Shown one piece after another: positions 37,051 through 47,193 of a stretch of DNA of 64,000 nt (position 1 is its first letter; every line of letters begins with the position of its first letter). A model generated the notes under the pieces. It ran no database searches. It worked only from the letters and a program-made list of their open reading frames with translations, and was not told the DNA's origin. The DNA lies in NCBI RefSeq assembly GCF_000758325.1, contig NZ_CP009459.1:1426001-1490000 (forward strand), in the 5' to 3' direction. A program made the position numbers and the translations under genes. The DNA is from Cedecea neteri (GTDB lineage Bacteria > Pseudomonadota > Gammaproteobacteria > Enterobacterales > Enterobacteriaceae).

Positions 37051-37941
37051 TTACTTCAGCGCACCTGGGGAAAAGAAATCCACAATTGCGCCGGTTTTTT
37101 GCATATTTAATGTTGCCTGTTCAATATTTTGCTGTGCGACTGAAACAAAAAATGCATCGAGTAACGTTAATTGTAATATACGCGCCGAGGCGTTGCGGCC
37201 CAATAAAGGTGTCTCCGGTGCCGGTGAACAAATAATAAAGTCAGCAAGGCGTGCAATCGGCGAATGATAGCTATGGGTAATACAAATTATTTTTGCGCCG
37301 TTCTTTTTCGCCAGCTCCACCGCCGCTTTTAAATCACCCGTTCGCCCCGAATGGGACACCACCAGCACCACATCGCCTTCTTTTAGCAGCGAGGCCGACA
37401 TCATCATGATGTGGGCATCCTGGTAAGCCTGGCAGCGCACGCCGATGCGCAAAAACTTGTGCTGAATGTCGTTACAAATGGCGTTTGAGCCGCCCACGCC
37501 GTACAAATCGCGCTGTTTTGCCTTCGCGAAGTAGCGCGCCGCACGGTGGATCTCGTCCACGTTGACGATCGACTGCCCTTCCATAATGGTGCGCAGGGTG
37601 ATGTTAAACACCTTGTTGACCACATCCTGCGGCGCTTCGTCGAAGGCCAGCTCGGTCGGCAGTACCTGCTCTGACTCGGAAAAGTAGGTGACCAGCGCGC
37701 TGCGCAGGTTACGAAAACCGCTGAACCCCAGCAGCTTCGAGACTTTAACGATCATCGCTTCCGACACCGCAAGGGCTTCGGCAACGTCTTTAATGGCCGG
37801 GGCATCGCTCAGATTGCCGGGCTTCAACAACCAGTCGACGATGCGGCTTTCGTTGTCCGTCATCCCTTCCTGCTTCATGCGCAGCCAGGGGGCAAGGCCG
37901 ATGCCGAACGGCGGCTGTGAATCAATATCTGACTGACTCAT
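37051..37941 (-). CDS. rpiR: Transcriptional repressor AlsR (RpiR) of the als/rpiB genes
   Basis: From the ATG at 37941 the product is 296 residues, the E. coli length; the open frame reaches 26 codons further without family similarity. An N-terminal RpiR-type helix-turn-helix (about 20-95; AIKDVAEALAVSEAMIVKVSKLLGF) is followed by a SIS domain (about 140-270; YGVGGSNAICNDIQHKFLRIG, VVSHSGRTGD) that binds a sugar phosphate. It represses rpiB and the als operon in the absence of allose. The 354-bp gap to divergent rpiB carries repeated TTGTGAAG motifs. Confidence 0.95.
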   Translation of the reverse strand: MSQSDIDSQPPFGIGLAPWLRMKQEGMTDNESRIVDWLLKPGNLSDAPAIKDVAEALAVSEAMIVKVSKLLGFSGFRNLRSALVTYFSESEQVLPTELAFDEAPQDVVNKVFNITLRTIMEGQSIVNVDEIHRAARYFAKAKQRDLYGVGGSNAICNDIQHKFLRIGVRCQAYQDAHIMMMSASLLKEGDVVLVVSHSGRTGDLKAAVELAKKNGAKIICITHSYHSPIARLADFIICSPAPETPLLGRNASARILQLTLLDAFFVSVAQQNIEQATLNMQKTGAIVDFFSPGALK

Positions 37942-38012
37942 CCTGTTCTCTCGTGTCCGTAGAGTGAAGACGCCACTATAACACCACAGCGTGTGCAGAA
38001 AATATGCTGCAT

Positions 38013-38058
38013 ACTTCACAAAAATAATTAATTCATAAAGTTTTAATTCTTGTGAAGT
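38013..38058. promoter_or_regulatory. Inverted repeat in the rpiR-rpiB gap, candidate RpiR operator
   Basis: ACTTCACAA at 38013-38021 and TTGTGAAGT at 38050-38058 form a perfect inverted repeat with 9-bp arms and a 28-bp AT-rich centre. A third related copy, TTGTGAAGA, is at 38170-38178. Centre-to-centre spacing of the first two is about 37 bp. The rest of the gap (37942-38295) is AT-rich promoter DNA. Confidence 0.5.
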
Positions 38059-38295
38059 AAGGTGATCGCTTAACTATGTTAATCTATATGAAATATAACG
38101 AAATAATTTAAATTCTCTCGTTAATGGAAGTCGTTTTATGACACGAAAATGACAAGTCCATGCATTGTGTTGTGAAGAGAATCGGTGTAGAAATGGCCAC
38201 GAACCCGGCAGTTTTGCCGATTAATTGGGCAGTGAACCGGTCTTAAATCACGAAAATTGTCGGGTTCGTAAAGTAACGGCAACGGTGAGGATAAA

Positions 38296-38745
38296 ATGAA
38301 AAAAATTGCATTTGGCTGTGACCACGTAGGCTTCCTGCTGAAGGCGGAGATTGTGGCGCATCTTCAGGAAAAGGGCATTGAGGTGCTGGACAAGGGGACC
38401 TGGTCCGGCGAGCGCACGGATTATCCGCTCTACGCCAGCGCGGTGGCAGAAGCCGTGGTGAATGGTGAAGCCGAGGGCGGCATTTTAATTTGCGGGACCG
38501 GGGTGGGGATTTCGATCACCGCCAATAAGTTTCCCGGTATTCGGGCAGTGGTCTGCAGCGAACCTTATTCCGCGCTGCTTTCCCGCCAGCACAACAATAC
38601 CAACGTGCTGGCTTTCGGCTCCCGCGTGGTAGGGCTGGATTTGGCCAAAATGATCGTCGATGCGTGGCTAAGCGGGCAGTTTGAAGGCGGACGCCATCAG
38701 ACGCGAGTCGAAGCTATTGGCGCGCTGGAATCGCCGAGAATTTGA
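38296..38745 (+). CDS. rpiB: Ribose-5-phosphate isomerase B / allose-6-phosphate isomerase
   Basis: A 149-residue protein of the LacAB/RpiB family. MKKIAFGCDHVGFLLKAEI gives the phosphate-binding start, ILICGTGVGISITANK carries the catalytic Cys, and RQHNNTNVLAFGSRVVG the conserved HNNAN-like loop. It interconverts ribulose-5-P and ribose-5-P and, in the allose pathway, allose-6-P and allulose-6-P. Read divergently from its repressor gene. Confidence 0.97.
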   Translation: MKKIAFGCDHVGFLLKAEIVAHLQEKGIEVLDKGTWSGERTDYPLYASAVAEAVVNGEAEGGILICGTGVGISITANKFPGIRAVVCSEPYSALLSRQHNNTNVLAFGSRVVGLDLAKMIVDAWLSGQFEGGRHQTRVEAIGALESPRI

Positions 38746-38813
38746 GATTCCTCCGCTACTGCGCGTGAGGCCGGCTGACTACGCTGAGGCCAGTCCATCC
38801 TGGAGACTGACCG

Positions 38814-39134
38814 ATGAAATCTTATGCCGCCGCGCTGCTGCTCGGCACGCTTTACCTGGCCTCGCCGTTCGCGCAGGCCGACGTGATTGATGATGCGATT
38901 GGCAATATCCAGCAGGCATTTAGCGATGCCTACAAGCCGGGCGGCGACCGCGTTTATCATGATGACAATGACGATCCGGCGGATCAGCGTCGGCTCAGTC
39001 GTCAGGACGAAGCCCGTTACCGCCAGCTGGAGGACAGGCGCCGCAGCCTTGATGAACGCCAGAACCAGCTCGACCGCGAGCGCCAGCAGTTGGATGACGA
39101 AGAGAGCCGCCTGCAGGACGACGACGATCGCTAG
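38814..39134 (+). CDS. yjdP: YjdP family secreted protein
   Basis: A 106-residue protein with a signal peptide ([18 protein letters not shown], cleavage before DVIDD), a conserved [11 protein letters not shown] segment, and a highly charged C-terminal half rich in Arg, Asp and Gln that should form a single alpha helix or coiled coil ([20 protein letters not shown]). It matches E. coli YjdP in layout and position. Function unknown. The last four bases overlap the phnP stop tail-to-tail. Confidence 0.88.
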   Translation: MKSYAAALLLGTLYLASPFAQADVIDDAIGNIQQAFSDAYKPGGDRVYHDDNDDPADQRRLSRQDEARYRQLEDRRRSLDERQNQLDRERQQLDDEESRLQDDDDR

Positions 39135-39889
39135 TCCAGCACGATCTCCATGCCGTCAAAACCCGCTTCAAACCCTTCAGGCAATACGTTGTGCATCAGC
39201 CATGCATCAAACTGGTGGCTGATGTGAGTCAGCACGACTCGTGGGCTGCCAATTTGCTCGTTCAGCGCGATCACCGTGGTTAAGTCACAGTGATTTTTGG
39301 GAGTCTCAGGCCGGGGTTCGCGGCTGCAATCTATCACCACCACGTCCGGGCGGTTGGCGGCCAGAAACTTCAGGGTTTTGTCCGGCAACCCCGCCGTATC
39401 GCTCAGCCAGGCCAGTCGGCTGTAGGCCGTTTCAAACAGATAGCCAAACGTCAGCTTTGAGTGCAGCAGCGGCAGCGGCGTGACGCGCAGCGCCTGCAGA
39501 GTGAAGGCGACAAACGGCTCGACGGTATGGCTAAAGTCCAGCAGGCCGGGGTGCTTGAACAGATCGTCGCAGCCCTGCTCATCCGGCGGACCGTAAACCG
39601 GGATTTTCTCGCCCACGCCCCAGCGCAGAGGAAAGAGGCCCTGGACATGATCCATATGGTAATGGGTGAGTAAAAACTGCTGAAAATCCCCCGGCTGCCA
39701 GCTGTCCATCAGGTCAGGCAGCCCCGCGTCTATCAGCGTAATCGCTTCGTTATACTTGAGCACCGCGCTGCACGGACGGCGGCGGTGCTCCGGGTTACTG
39801 CGCGCCCGTGAGCAGGCGGCGCAGCGGCAGCCCCAGGCCGGGACAAGCTGCGCCCCGCCGGTGCCGCTAAGCGTTAGCGTGAGCGTCAT
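39131..39889 (-). CDS. phnP: Phosphoribosyl 1,2-cyclic phosphate phosphodiesterase PhnP
   Basis: From the ATG at 39889 the protein is 252 residues, as in E. coli; an upstream frame adds 18 unrelated residues. The metallo-beta-lactamase motif [13 protein letters not shown] binds Mn2+, with ITLIDAGL before it and AWLSDTAGL and THISHQFD after. [10 protein letters not shown] near the N-terminus is the structural zinc site. It opens the cyclic ribose phosphate made by the C-P lyase reaction to ribose-1,5-bisphosphate. It starts 23 bases inside phnO. Confidence 0.96.
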   Translation of the reverse strand: MTLTLTLSGTGGAQLVPAWGCRCAACSRARSNPEHRRRPCSAVLKYNEAITLIDAGLPDLMDSWQPGDFQQFLLTHYHMDHVQGLFPLRWGVGEKIPVYGPPDEQGCDDLFKHPGLLDFSHTVEPFVAFTLQALRVTPLPLLHSKLTFGYLFETAYSRLAWLSDTAGLPDKTLKFLAANRPDVVVIDCSREPRPETPKNHCDLTTVIALNEQIGSPRVVLTHISHQFDAWLMHNVLPEGFEAGFDGMEIVLD

Positions 39890-40334
39890 CAGGTGTCTCC
39901 ACCGGTTTGGTAAAGCGGATATGGGTGGCGCGATAGCCTTCACGCTCGTAAAAACGATGGGCGTCTTTGCGGCTGGTGCTGGTTGAAAGCTCCGTCAGCT
40001 CCGCATCGGCTTTGCGCGCTTTTTCTTCTGCCCAGGCGAGGAGCTGTTTGCCGACGCCGTGGCCGCGGGCTTCTGCCAGTACCACCAGCTCCTGGATCTC
40101 GCCGATGCGGCGGGCGTGATGCAGGTGGTATTGCAGGTGGAGGCTAATCATCCCCACGGCTTTGTTCCCAAGCCACGCCAGCTGATAAAAAATATTCGGA
40201 TCGCGCAGGTTCTCCGTGAAGCAGGCGTTAAAGCCGGGGCGGTCGGCCTGGGCCTGTTTTAGCTCGCAAATCATACGGTAAACGGTATCGCTGTCTTCGA
40301 TAGCGGCGGCTTTCAATTTAACAACATCAGACAT
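39867..40334 (-). CDS. phnO: Aminoalkylphosphonate N-acetyltransferase PhnO
   Basis: The 155-residue GNAT protein has the acetyl-CoA-binding segment [26 protein letters not shown] (QxxGxG/A equivalent) and a closing [17 protein letters not shown]. About ten residues longer than the E. coli enzyme at the C-terminus. It acetylates 1-aminoalkylphosphonates to make them safe substrates. It overlaps phnN by eight bases and phnP by 23. Confidence 0.94.
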   Translation of the reverse strand: MSDVVKLKAAAIEDSDTVYRMICELKQAQADRPGFNACFTENLRDPNIFYQLAWLGNKAVGMISLHLQYHLHHARRIGEIQELVVLAEARGHGVGKQLLAWAEEKARKADAELTELSTSTSRKDAHRFYEREGYRATHIRFTKPVETPDDAHANA

Positions 40335-40911
40335 GGCGGGGCTCCTTGCGGTGAAGAGGGATAACGTTCGAGCGGTGCTGGGCTAACAGTCGCATAAACA
40401 ATGCGGCAGACTGTAGCAGACTCCCGTCGTTGTTGAGTATCAGGCAATCGCCGCCCTCTGGCGAATAAAGCGCGGCCCGCTGCAGCCGCTGCTCGATTTG
40501 CTCTGCGTTTTCCCGCCCTCGCTGCTCCAGCCGCTGGCGCAGCACGTTCGACGAAACTTGCAGGCAGATGGGCACCAGCCCATCGCCATAGCGTTCCCGC
40601 GCCTGCTTCAGGTGCTGGCGCGAGCCGTTCACCACCACGTCAAATCCGGCTTCGAGCCATATATCCATTTCCACGCCGACGCCGTAGGAGTGCTCGTGCG
40701 CCTGCCAGCTCAGGGCAAACAGCCCCAGCTGCTGGCGCTGCTCAAACTCGTTTGCGCTGAGCGCAATGTGGTTCTCGCAGCCTGCGTCGGCGGCGCGGGT
40801 AATGTACCGGTGCGCCACCAGCAGCCTGGCGTGCTCCTGCTGGCGCAGGGCGCTCAGCAGGCTGTCTTTGCCGGAGCCGGACGGGCCCATCAGCCAGATT
40901 AGTTTACTCAT
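40327..40911 (-). CDS. phnN: Ribose 1,5-bisphosphate phosphokinase PhnN
   Basis: A 194-residue guanylate-kinase-like P-loop protein with Walker [15 protein letters not shown] at residues 9-22, followed by RYITR and a lid region. It phosphorylates ribose-1,5-bisphosphate to PRPP, closing the phosphonate ribose recycling path. Its ATG overlaps the phnM stop (TGATG). Slightly longer than the E. coli protein at the C-terminal end. Confidence 0.95.
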   Translation of the reverse strand: MSKLIWLMGPSGSGKDSLLSALRQQEHARLLVAHRYITRAADAGCENHIALSANEFEQRQQLGLFALSWQAHEHSYGVGVEMDIWLEAGFDVVVNGSRQHLKQARERYGDGLVPICLQVSSNVLRQRLEQRGRENAEQIEQRLQRAALYSPEGGDCLILNNDGSLLQSAALFMRLLAQHRSNVIPLHRKEPRHV

Positions 40912-42047
40912 CAGAACACCCGAATTCCCTGGCGCCAGACGTGATCGACATGGATATGGTCGCCGTGCATGTGTGCCAGCACCAAATCCGCTCGTTTACC
41001 TTCCGCCAGCGTGCCCCGGTCGGTCAGGTTCAGCGCCCGCGCCGGGTTGCGCGTCACCAGGTGAATCGCCTGCGCCAGCGTGAAGCTGTTGCTGTCGTCG
41101 TGCGCCACGCGGAAGGCCGCATCCAGCAGGCTCGCCGGGTAGTAATCCGAGGAAAGGATATCCAGCAGCCCGGCCTGAGCAAGATGGCTGGCCGCCACGT
41201 TGCCGGAGTGAGAGCCGCCGCGCACGATGTTTGGTGCGCCCATCAGCACGCTCATGCCGTGGCGGCGAGAGGCTTCGGCGGCTTCTTCCGTGGTCGGGAA
41301 TTCGGCGATCACGCTGCCGATTTCGTGGGACTCCACTACGTGGGCGGTCGTCGCATCGTCATGGCTGGCGAGGGCGATATTGCGGTCGCGGCAGCGGGCG
41401 GCAATGGCCTGGCGGTTAGGCTGCGACCAGCGGGCCGCCAGCGTCAGCTGCTCTTCTTCAAAGCGATCCATCTGCTCGTTGGTGAGATGGTATTTGCCCT
41501 GATAGTAGTCGCGGTATTTGGACAGCTCCGCGTACTGGCGCTGGCCCGGCGAGTGGTCCATCAGCGAAACGAGGGAGACCAGTTCGCGGTCAACCAGCTT
41601 GTCGAACAGCGGCAGCGTGGTGTGGTGCGGCAGCTCGCAGCGCAGGTGCAGACGGTGCTCGGCGCGGTTAAGGCCACGCTTTTGCGTATCCTCCACGGCG
41701 TTGATCATTTTTTCGAGGTTTTCCAGGCGGTCGCCGCCGTCGCGCACGTCGCCGATGGCAACGGCATCCAGCACGGTGGTGATGCCGCTCGCCACCATCA
41801 GCGCGTCGTGGCTGCTCATGGCCGAGTGTGCCGGCCAGTCAACCTTTGGCCGTGGGGTAAAGAATTTATCCAGGTTGTCGGTGTGTAGCTCAATCAGCCC
41901 CGGCAGCAGCCAGCCGCCGCCGCCGTCGTGTGCGCCCGGCAGCTGGCTTTGAGTCTCGGCAAAGTTGCGAATCACACCATCGGCCACTTCCAGTGAGCCA
42001 CTGACCACTTCTTCTTCCAGCACCAGGCGAACATTATTGATAATCAT
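40911..42047 (-). CDS. phnM: Alpha-D-ribose 1-methylphosphonate 5-triphosphate diphosphatase PhnM
   Basis: Start at ATG 42047 gives 378 residues, equal to E. coli. An amidohydrolase-fold enzyme: [15 protein letters not shown] (metal HxD variant), [30 protein letters not shown] and [15 protein letters not shown]-like blocks. It releases diphosphate from the triphosphate made by PhnGHI(L). It starts 14 bases within the end of phnL, so translation is coupled. Confidence 0.96.
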   Translation of the reverse strand: MIINNVRLVLEEEVVSGSLEVADGVIRNFAETQSQLPGAHDGGGGWLLPGLIELHTDNLDKFFTPRPKVDWPAHSAMSSHDALMVASGITTVLDAVAIGDVRDGGDRLENLEKMINAVEDTQKRGLNRAEHRLHLRCELPHHTTLPLFDKLVDRELVSLVSLMDHSPGQRQYAELSKYRDYYQGKYHLTNEQMDRFEEEQLTLAARWSQPNRQAIAARCRDRNIALASHDDATTAHVVESHEIGSVIAEFPTTEEAAEASRRHGMSVLMGAPNIVRGGSHSGNVAASHLAQAGLLDILSSDYYPASLLDAAFRVAHDDSNSFTLAQAIHLVTRNPARALNLTDRGTLAEGKRADLVLAHMHGDHIHVDHVWRQGIRVF

Positions 42048-42738
42048 GTTGGGGCTCCATCGCGGACATCGTATGCAGGCGGTCGGCCACCTGTTCACGT
42101 ACAGCTTCATCGTGGAAGATGCCGACAATGGCAGCTCCACGCGCTTTTGCTTCCTGAATCAACGCCACCACGGCGGCGCTGTTTTTGGCGTCCAGCGAGG
42201 CGGTAGGCTCATCCAGCAGTAAAATTGGGTAATCAACAATAAAGCCGCGGGCGATGTTCACGCGCTGTTGCTCGCCGCCGGAGAAAGTCGACGGGGCCAG
42301 GTGCCACAGACGCTCCGGCACGTTGAGCCGGGTCAGCAGGCTGGCGGCTTTTGCCTCGCACTCTTCGCGCGGCACGCCCAAATCCAGCAGTGGCTGCATG
42401 ACGACTTCGAGCGCGGAAATACGCGGGATAACGCGCAGGAACTGGCTCACCCAGCCGATGGTCTGGCGGCGTACCGCCAGCACTTCGCGCGCCGGGGCCT
42501 GTACGATGTCGATCCACTCGTCGGCGTGCTTAACCCAGATGTGTCCTTCATCCGGCAAATAGTTGGCGTAGAGCGAGCGCAGCAGGGTGGATTTCCCGCT
42601 GCCGGAGTGGCCGTGCAGCACCACACATTCCCCGCCTTTGACTTCCAGCGAGGCGTTGGCCAGCACCGGCAGGCGAATGCCGTGCTGATGGTGCAGGACA
42701 AAGGTTTTGCTCAGGTTTTCAACCCGTATTCTGGTCAT
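42034..42738 (-). CDS. phnL: C-P lyase ATP-binding subunit PhnL
   Basis: A 234-residue ABC-type ATPase: Walker [10 protein letters not shown], signature [16 protein letters not shown], Walker [13 protein letters not shown], and the H-loop FHDEA. It is not a transporter subunit; together with PhnK it binds the PhnGHIJ core and drives formation and release of intermediates. Nine bases separate it from phnK. Eight residues longer than the E. coli protein at the C-terminus. Confidence 0.96.
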   Translation of the reverse strand: MTRIRVENLSKTFVLHHQHGIRLPVLANASLEVKGGECVVLHGHSGSGKSTLLRSLYANYLPDEGHIWVKHADEWIDIVQAPAREVLAVRRQTIGWVSQFLRVIPRISALEVVMQPLLDLGVPREECEAKAASLLTRLNVPERLWHLAPSTFSGGEQQRVNIARGFIVDYPILLLDEPTASLDAKNSAAVVALIQEAKARGAAIVGIFHDEAVREQVADRLHTMSAMEPQHDYQ

Positions 42739-42747
42739 AGCGAGTAC

Positions 42748-43506
42748 CTAATTCTGAAGGACGGAGGACACCAAAAGCTGGGTATACGGGTGATGCGGGT
42801 CGTCCAGCACGCGGTCGGTCAGCCCACTTTCCACCACTTTGCCCTGTTTCATCACCAGCAGGCGGTCGGCCAGAAGGCGAGCCACACCCAGATCGTGGGT
42901 CACAATCACCACGGCCAGGTTCAGCTCCACCACCAGACCACGCAGCAGATCGAGCAGGCGTGCCTGCACGGAAACATCCAGCCCACCGGTCGGTTCATCC
43001 ATAAACACCAGCTTCGGATGGGTGACCAGGTTGCGGGCGATTTGCAGGCGCTGCTGCATCCCGCCGGAAAACGTGGTCGGCAGGTCGTCGATACGGGCCG
43101 ACGGAATCTCAACTTCTTCCAGCCAACGCTGGGCGGTGGCGCGAATGTCACCGTAGTGGCGCGCCCCGGTGGCCATCAGACGCTCGCCGATGTTGCCCCC
43201 GGCAGAAACGTGGCGGCGCAGGCCGTCCATCGGATGCTGATGAACCACGCCCCATTCGGTGCGCAGCAGGCGGCGGCGTTCGCCTTCCGACATGTCGTAC
43301 AGCGAGCGGTCGAGGTAAATCACTTCCCCTTCCTGCGGCGCAAGGCGGGCGGAAATGGCTTTCAGCAGCGTCGTTTTGCCGGAGCCGGACTCGCCCACAA
43401 TGCCCAGCACTTCTCCGGGCCAGAGGTCAAACGACACGTCCATAAAGCCTTTGCCGGGCGCATAGAGGTGGGTGAGGTTATTCACCGAAAGTAACGGGCT
43501 GGTCAT
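42748..43506 (-). CDS. phnK: C-P lyase ATP-binding subunit PhnK
   Basis: A 252-residue ABC-type ATPase identical in length to E. coli PhnK. Walker A GESGSGKTT, signature TTFSGGMQQRLQIARN, Walker B LVFMDEPTGGLDVS. PhnK docks on the PhnJ subunits of the core complex; ATP turnover opens the active site. The ATG overlaps the end of phnJ by four bases. Confidence 0.97.
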   Translation of the reverse strand: MTSPLLSVNNLTHLYAPGKGFMDVSFDLWPGEVLGIVGESGSGKTTLLKAISARLAPQEGEVIYLDRSLYDMSEGERRRLLRTEWGVVHQHPMDGLRRHVSAGGNIGERLMATGARHYGDIRATAQRWLEEVEIPSARIDDLPTTFSGGMQQRLQIARNLVTHPKLVFMDEPTGGLDVSVQARLLDLLRGLVVELNLAVVIVTHDLGVARLLADRLLVMKQGKVVESGLTDRVLDDPHHPYTQLLVSSVLQN

Positions 43507-44348
43507 GACTGAGAGGCCTCACTGTTCTGGCGGCAGTAGTCGGTATCGGAGCAGACGAACATGCGGTTGCCCGCGTCGTCGAGCACCACTTCATCAAGGT
43601 AGCTGTGGCGTGACCCACAAATCGCGCACGGCTCTTCCCATTCCTGAACCTGGAAGGGATGGTCGTCAAAGTCGAGACTCTCTACGCGGGTAAACGGCGG
43701 CACGGCGTAAATGCGTTTTTCGCGTCCGGCGCCGAACAGCTGCAGCGCAGGGGACATATGCATTTTCGGGTTATCGAATTTCGGGATCGGCGACGGGTCC
43801 ATCACGTAGCGATCGTTCACCTTCACCGGGTAGGCGTAGGTGGTAGAGATATGACCGAAGCGGGCGATATCTTCGTACAGTTTCACCTGCATCACGCCGT
43901 ATTCTTCCAGCGCGTGCATGGTGCGGGTTTCCGTTTCGCGCGGTTCGATAAAACGCAGGGGTTCAGGGATCGGCACCTGATAAATCAGGATCTGATCTTC
44001 CACCAGCGGCGTTTCCGGGATGCGGTGGCGGGTCTGCACCAGCGTTGCGTCTTCGGTGCGTTCGGTGGTATTCACGCCGGTCACCCGCTTGAAGAAGTTG
44101 CGGATCGAGACCGCGTTGGTGGTGTCGTCCGCACCCTGGTCAATCACCTTCAGCACGTCAGACTCACCAATCAGGCTGGCGGTAAGCTGAATGCCGCCGG
44201 TGCCCCAGCCGTAAGGCATCGGCATTTCGCGGCCGCCAAACGGCACCTGGTAACCTGGGATCGCCACCGCTTTTAGCATTGCGCGGCGGATCATGCGTTT
44301 GGTTTGCTCGTCCAGATAGGCAAAGTTATAGCCGCTCAGGTTAGCCAT
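43503..44348 (-). CDS. phnJ: Carbon-phosphorus lyase catalytic subunit PhnJ
   Basis: The 281-residue radical-SAM-type enzyme cleaves the C-P bond of ribosyl alkylphosphonate to alkane and cyclic ribose phosphate. The cysteines for the [4Fe-4S] cluster and catalysis are in the C-terminal CAICGSRHSY and FVCSDTDYC segments (Cys241, Cys244, Cys266, Cys272 in E. coli numbering, same length). The glycine-rich FGGREMPMPYGWGTGG holds the proposed glycyl radical region. It overlaps phnI by eight bases. Confidence 0.97.
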   Translation of the reverse strand: MANLSGYNFAYLDEQTKRMIRRAMLKAVAIPGYQVPFGGREMPMPYGWGTGGIQLTASLIGESDVLKVIDQGADDTTNAVSIRNFFKRVTGVNTTERTEDATLVQTRHRIPETPLVEDQILIYQVPIPEPLRFIEPRETETRTMHALEEYGVMQVKLYEDIARFGHISTTYAYPVKVNDRYVMDPSPIPKFDNPKMHMSPALQLFGAGREKRIYAVPPFTRVESLDFDDHPFQVQEWEEPCAICGSRHSYLDEVVLDDAGNRMFVCSDTDYCRQNSEASQS

Positions 44349-45405
44349 TGGCTCGCTCCTTTATCAGGCGGTTAAGCAGCTCCAGTTCGGCCTGGAAATC
44401 CACGTAATGAGGCAGTTTGAGGTGGGACACAAAGCCTGCCGCTTCCACGTTATCCGCGTGGGATAACACGAACTCTTCGTCCTGCGCCGGGCCAGCGACG
44501 TTTTCGTCGTAGTCGGGCGCCTGCAGCGCACGGTCAACCAGCGCCATCGCCATGGTTTTGCGCTCGCTCATGCCAAACGCCAGGCCATAGCCGCGGGTGA
44601 AGTGCGGCGGTTCGTCTGCCGGGGCAACAAAACCGTTCACCATTTCGCATTCGGTCATCAGCAGTTCACCGATGTTCACTGCAAAACCCAGCTCTTCCGG
44701 TACAATTTCGATGTCCACATAGCCGCTGCGGATCTCGGCGGCAAACGGGTGGTTGCGCCCGTATCCGCGCTGGGTGGAGTAGGCGAGGGCCAGCAGGTAG
44801 CCTTCGTCGCCGCGGACCAGTTGTTGCAGACGCGAAGAGCGCGAGCACGGGTAAACCGGCGGGTTGCGGGTGATGTCGTCCGGCTGCGCGCCGTCGTCTG
44901 CTTCGACTTTGGCCAGACCCTGTTTCGCCAGCATGCTGAACACATGCGGAGCTGGAGCGCTTTGTTCGTCGGCCGGTTCGGCGGCAGGGACTTCGCCGTT
45001 AGCCAGCAGCGTGAAGTCCAGCAGGCGGTGCGTGTAGTCGTAGGTTGGACCCAGCAACTGGCCGCCAGGAACGTCTTTATAAACGGCGGAAATACGGCGC
45101 TCGAGGCGCATTTCTGCGGTGTTCAGCGGCTCGCTCACGGCAAGACGAGGCAGCGTGGTGCGGTAAGCACGCAGCAGGAAAATCGCCTCAATCATGTCGC
45201 CGCTGGCTTGCTTGATGGCCAGCGCGGCGAGTTCCCGGTCGGCGATGCCGCCTTCCGTCATCACGCGGTCAACGGCCAGGCCGAGCTGCTGCTCAATCTG
45301 CGCGACGCTAAGCTCTTTCAGCGTTTCATCGCCGCGTCGGTTGCGCTCCTGCAGGGCGTGGGCGGCGGAGATTGCCTTCTCGCCCCCTTTGACGGCAACG
45401 TACAT
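44341..45405 (-). CDS. phnI: C-P lyase core subunit PhnI (nucleosidase)
   Basis: Start placed at ATG 45405, overlapping the phnH stop (TGATG), to give 354 residues as in E. coli. Characteristic blocks: [12 protein letters not shown] at the start, RRISAVYKDVPGGQLLGPTYDYTHRLLDF, PPVYPCSRSSRLQQL, and LPHYVDFQAELELL near the end. PhnI displaces adenine from ATP and, with PhnGHL, attaches the phosphonate to ribose triphosphate. Confidence 0.97.
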   Translation of the reverse strand: MYVAVKGGEKAISAAHALQERNRRGDETLKELSVAQIEQQLGLAVDRVMTEGGIADRELAALAIKQASGDMIEAIFLLRAYRTTLPRLAVSEPLNTAEMRLERRISAVYKDVPGGQLLGPTYDYTHRLLDFTLLANGEVPAAEPADEQSAPAPHVFSMLAKQGLAKVEADDGAQPDDITRNPPVYPCSRSSRLQQLVRGDEGYLLALAYSTQRGYGRNHPFAAEIRSGYVDIEIVPEELGFAVNIGELLMTECEMVNGFVAPADEPPHFTRGYGLAFGMSERKTMAMALVDRALQAPDYDENVAGPAQDEEFVLSHADNVEAAGFVSHLKLPHYVDFQAELELLNRLIKERANG

Positions 45406-45989
45406 CAGCACACCTCCACGTGGGTGGTCCGTGGGATAGCCAGCAGGCGATCGCCACAGGTCAAAATCAGGTCAATGCCCAGCGGGAACGGGTGCGGGCG
45501 TTCGGTCAGTTCGTGCAGGACGCATTCGGGCAGCTGCGGGGCGATCATGCGTTCTTCGTTGATGCCCGCGCCGGTCAGACGAAGCATGCGGCCGCCGCTC
45601 AGGCTGGACACCTGCAGAATCAGCGTCGCGCTGGTATCAGGGGCGATATCGCAGCCCTGGGCCAGCAGGTTCAGTTGTTCGGAAGAGATAGCGTCGCTGG
45701 CGACGGCGAACTGCGCGTGGTCAGGCTGTTCGCACAGCGGCGCATTGGTATGAAAACGGATGTTCTGTGCGGCAATATCGTTGCCCAGCGTGTCGTCAAT
45801 CCACACCGGCGTGTCGTTATCGGCCAGCGTCAGCAACACGCTGGTGGTCGCCACGTTCAGCGGTAGCCAGCCCTGCTGGAGCGAGGTCAGCGCAACAATC
45901 ACGCCCGGCTCGCTCATCGCTTTGAGCAGGCGACGAAAACTCTGCTGGGCATCCTGCACCGGAAGGGTAAAAGCGGTCATTAAAGTCAT
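45405..45989 (-). CDS. phnH: C-P lyase core subunit PhnH
   Basis: The 194-residue product equals E. coli PhnH in length. It begins [22 protein letters not shown], the family signature, and has a fold related to PLP-dependent transferases without the cofactor lysine. It is a structural partner in the PhnGHIJ heterooctamer. Overlaps phnG by four bases. Confidence 0.96.
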   Translation of the reverse strand: MTLMTAFTLPVQDAQQSFRRLLKAMSEPGVIVALTSLQQGWLPLNVATTSVLLTLADNDTPVWIDDTLGNDIAAQNIRFHTNAPLCEQPDHAQFAVASDAISSEQLNLLAQGCDIAPDTSATLILQVSSLSGGRMLRLTGAGINEERMIAPQLPECVLHELTERPHPFPLGIDLILTCGDRLLAIPRTTHVEVC

Positions 45990-46447
45990 GCGTTGTCTCC
46001 GCGTACCAGCGTGAAGAAGTCCACGCGGCTGCTGTTAACTTCCGCACGGCGAGCGGCAAGGCGTTGTTCGCGGTTGACCGCCAGCGGTGCGATTAAGGTT
46101 TCTTGTAGCGTGTGAAAATGCGCGGTTTCCTGCATCAAAGCGTCGATCACTGCGCAACATTCGGCGTGCTGTTTGTCGCGGCCAAGCAGGTAGCTGTAGC
46201 CGTAGGTGCCGCTCGCCAGTTTGACTACCGAGCGGGTCAGCGTGGCGTCGCCGGTGAAAAAGCGTTGGCCGGTGCCACCCATGCGGGCCTGCACCTGAAC
46301 CAGGCCGATTTCCGGCGCGCGAATAAGCGTGTAATCCGCCTGAATGTTCAGGCTGTGCCAGCGTTCAAGAAGCTCCTGCGGTTGGCTGTGTGACAGCACC
46401 GCCATCCACTCGCGGCGCTGTTCGGGGTTGAAATGGCTGGTGTCCAT
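45986..46447 (-). CDS. phnG: C-P lyase core subunit PhnG
   Basis: A 153-residue protein with the blocks [29 protein letters not shown] and [15 protein letters not shown], typical of PhnG. It forms the central dimer of the core complex together with PhnI. Directly follows phnF with no gap (phnF stop ends at 46448). Confidence 0.96.
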   Translation of the reverse strand: MDTSHFNPEQRREWMAVLSHSQPQELLERWHSLNIQADYTLIRAPEIGLVQVQARMGGTGQRFFTGDATLTRSVVKLASGTYGYSYLLGRDKQHAECCAVIDALMQETAHFHTLQETLIAPLAVNREQRLAARRAEVNSSRVDFFTLVRGDNA

Positions 46448-47173
46448 TTAGTGCTCCATGGTGAATTCAATCATGTCGGCGCGGGTCAGGCTGACGGAGT
46501 ATTCCGCCGCTTTGGCCTCGCCTTCACGGTGGTTAAGGGTGCGAACACAGAGCAGCGGCGCCATGTTGGGGATTTCCAGCAGGCGGCTCTCTTTGGCCTG
46601 GGAACGACGAGCGCTGATGCGGGTTTGGGCGCGGGTCAGGGCAATGCCTAACTCGGCCTGGAGGAAATCGTGCAGCGATCCGTGGCTGAAGGTTTGCAGC
46701 GCGGGCCACCAGGCCTGCTCGGCGAAGTAATGGTCGATGATGCACACCGCGATGCCGTTCACCCGGCGCAGGGTACGCAGGTGAATAACGTTGTCTCCCT
46801 CGGCCAGCCCCAGCGCATCCGCCACGTCCTGAGAGGCCGGGCGAATCACCGCCAGCAGGCGTTCGCTGGTGGGATGGCTGCCCTGATCCAGCAGGTTCTG
46901 GCTAAAGCGCGCCTGAGCGTTCAGCGGGTAGTCAAACGGACGCATCAGCACCAGCACGCCCACGCCCTGGCGGCGCTGCACCCAGCCTTTGTTGACCAGT
47001 TCGTCAATGGCGCGGCGCAGCGTGTGGCGGTTGACCTCGTAGTAGGCGGCCAGCTGGGTTTCTGCGGGCAGATAGTCGCCGCAGCGGTAGTTATTGCGCA
47101 GCTCCTGTTCGAGCCGGGCGGCTATCTCTTGATAGCGGGTTGGGTAACTGGTCGGATGTCTGGACAAGTGCAT
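46448..47173 (-). CDS. phnF: GntR-type transcriptional regulator PhnF
   Basis: Starting at ATG 47173 the protein has 241 residues, like E. coli PhnF; a TTG three codons earlier is less likely. The N-terminal winged helix (YRCGDYLPAETQLAAYYEVNRHTLRRAIDELV) is followed by a UTRA effector domain (about 95-235; VIHLRTLRRVNGIAVCIIDHYF, EYSVSLTRADMIEFTMEH). It is the HutC subfamily repressor of phn genes. In E. coli phnCDE precede it; here it is the first full-length gene of the operon. Confidence 0.95.
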   Translation of the reverse strand: MHLSRHPTSYPTRYQEIAARLEQELRNNYRCGDYLPAETQLAAYYEVNRHTLRRAIDELVNKGWVQRRQGVGVLVLMRPFDYPLNAQARFSQNLLDQGSHPTSERLLAVIRPASQDVADALGLAEGDNVIHLRTLRRVNGIAVCIIDHYFAEQAWWPALQTFSHGSLHDFLQAELGIALTRAQTRISARRSQAKESRLLEIPNMAPLLCVRTLNHREGEAKAAEYSVSLTRADMIEFTMEH

Positions 47174-47193
47174 AACAGTCAAAGCCTCTCAAA

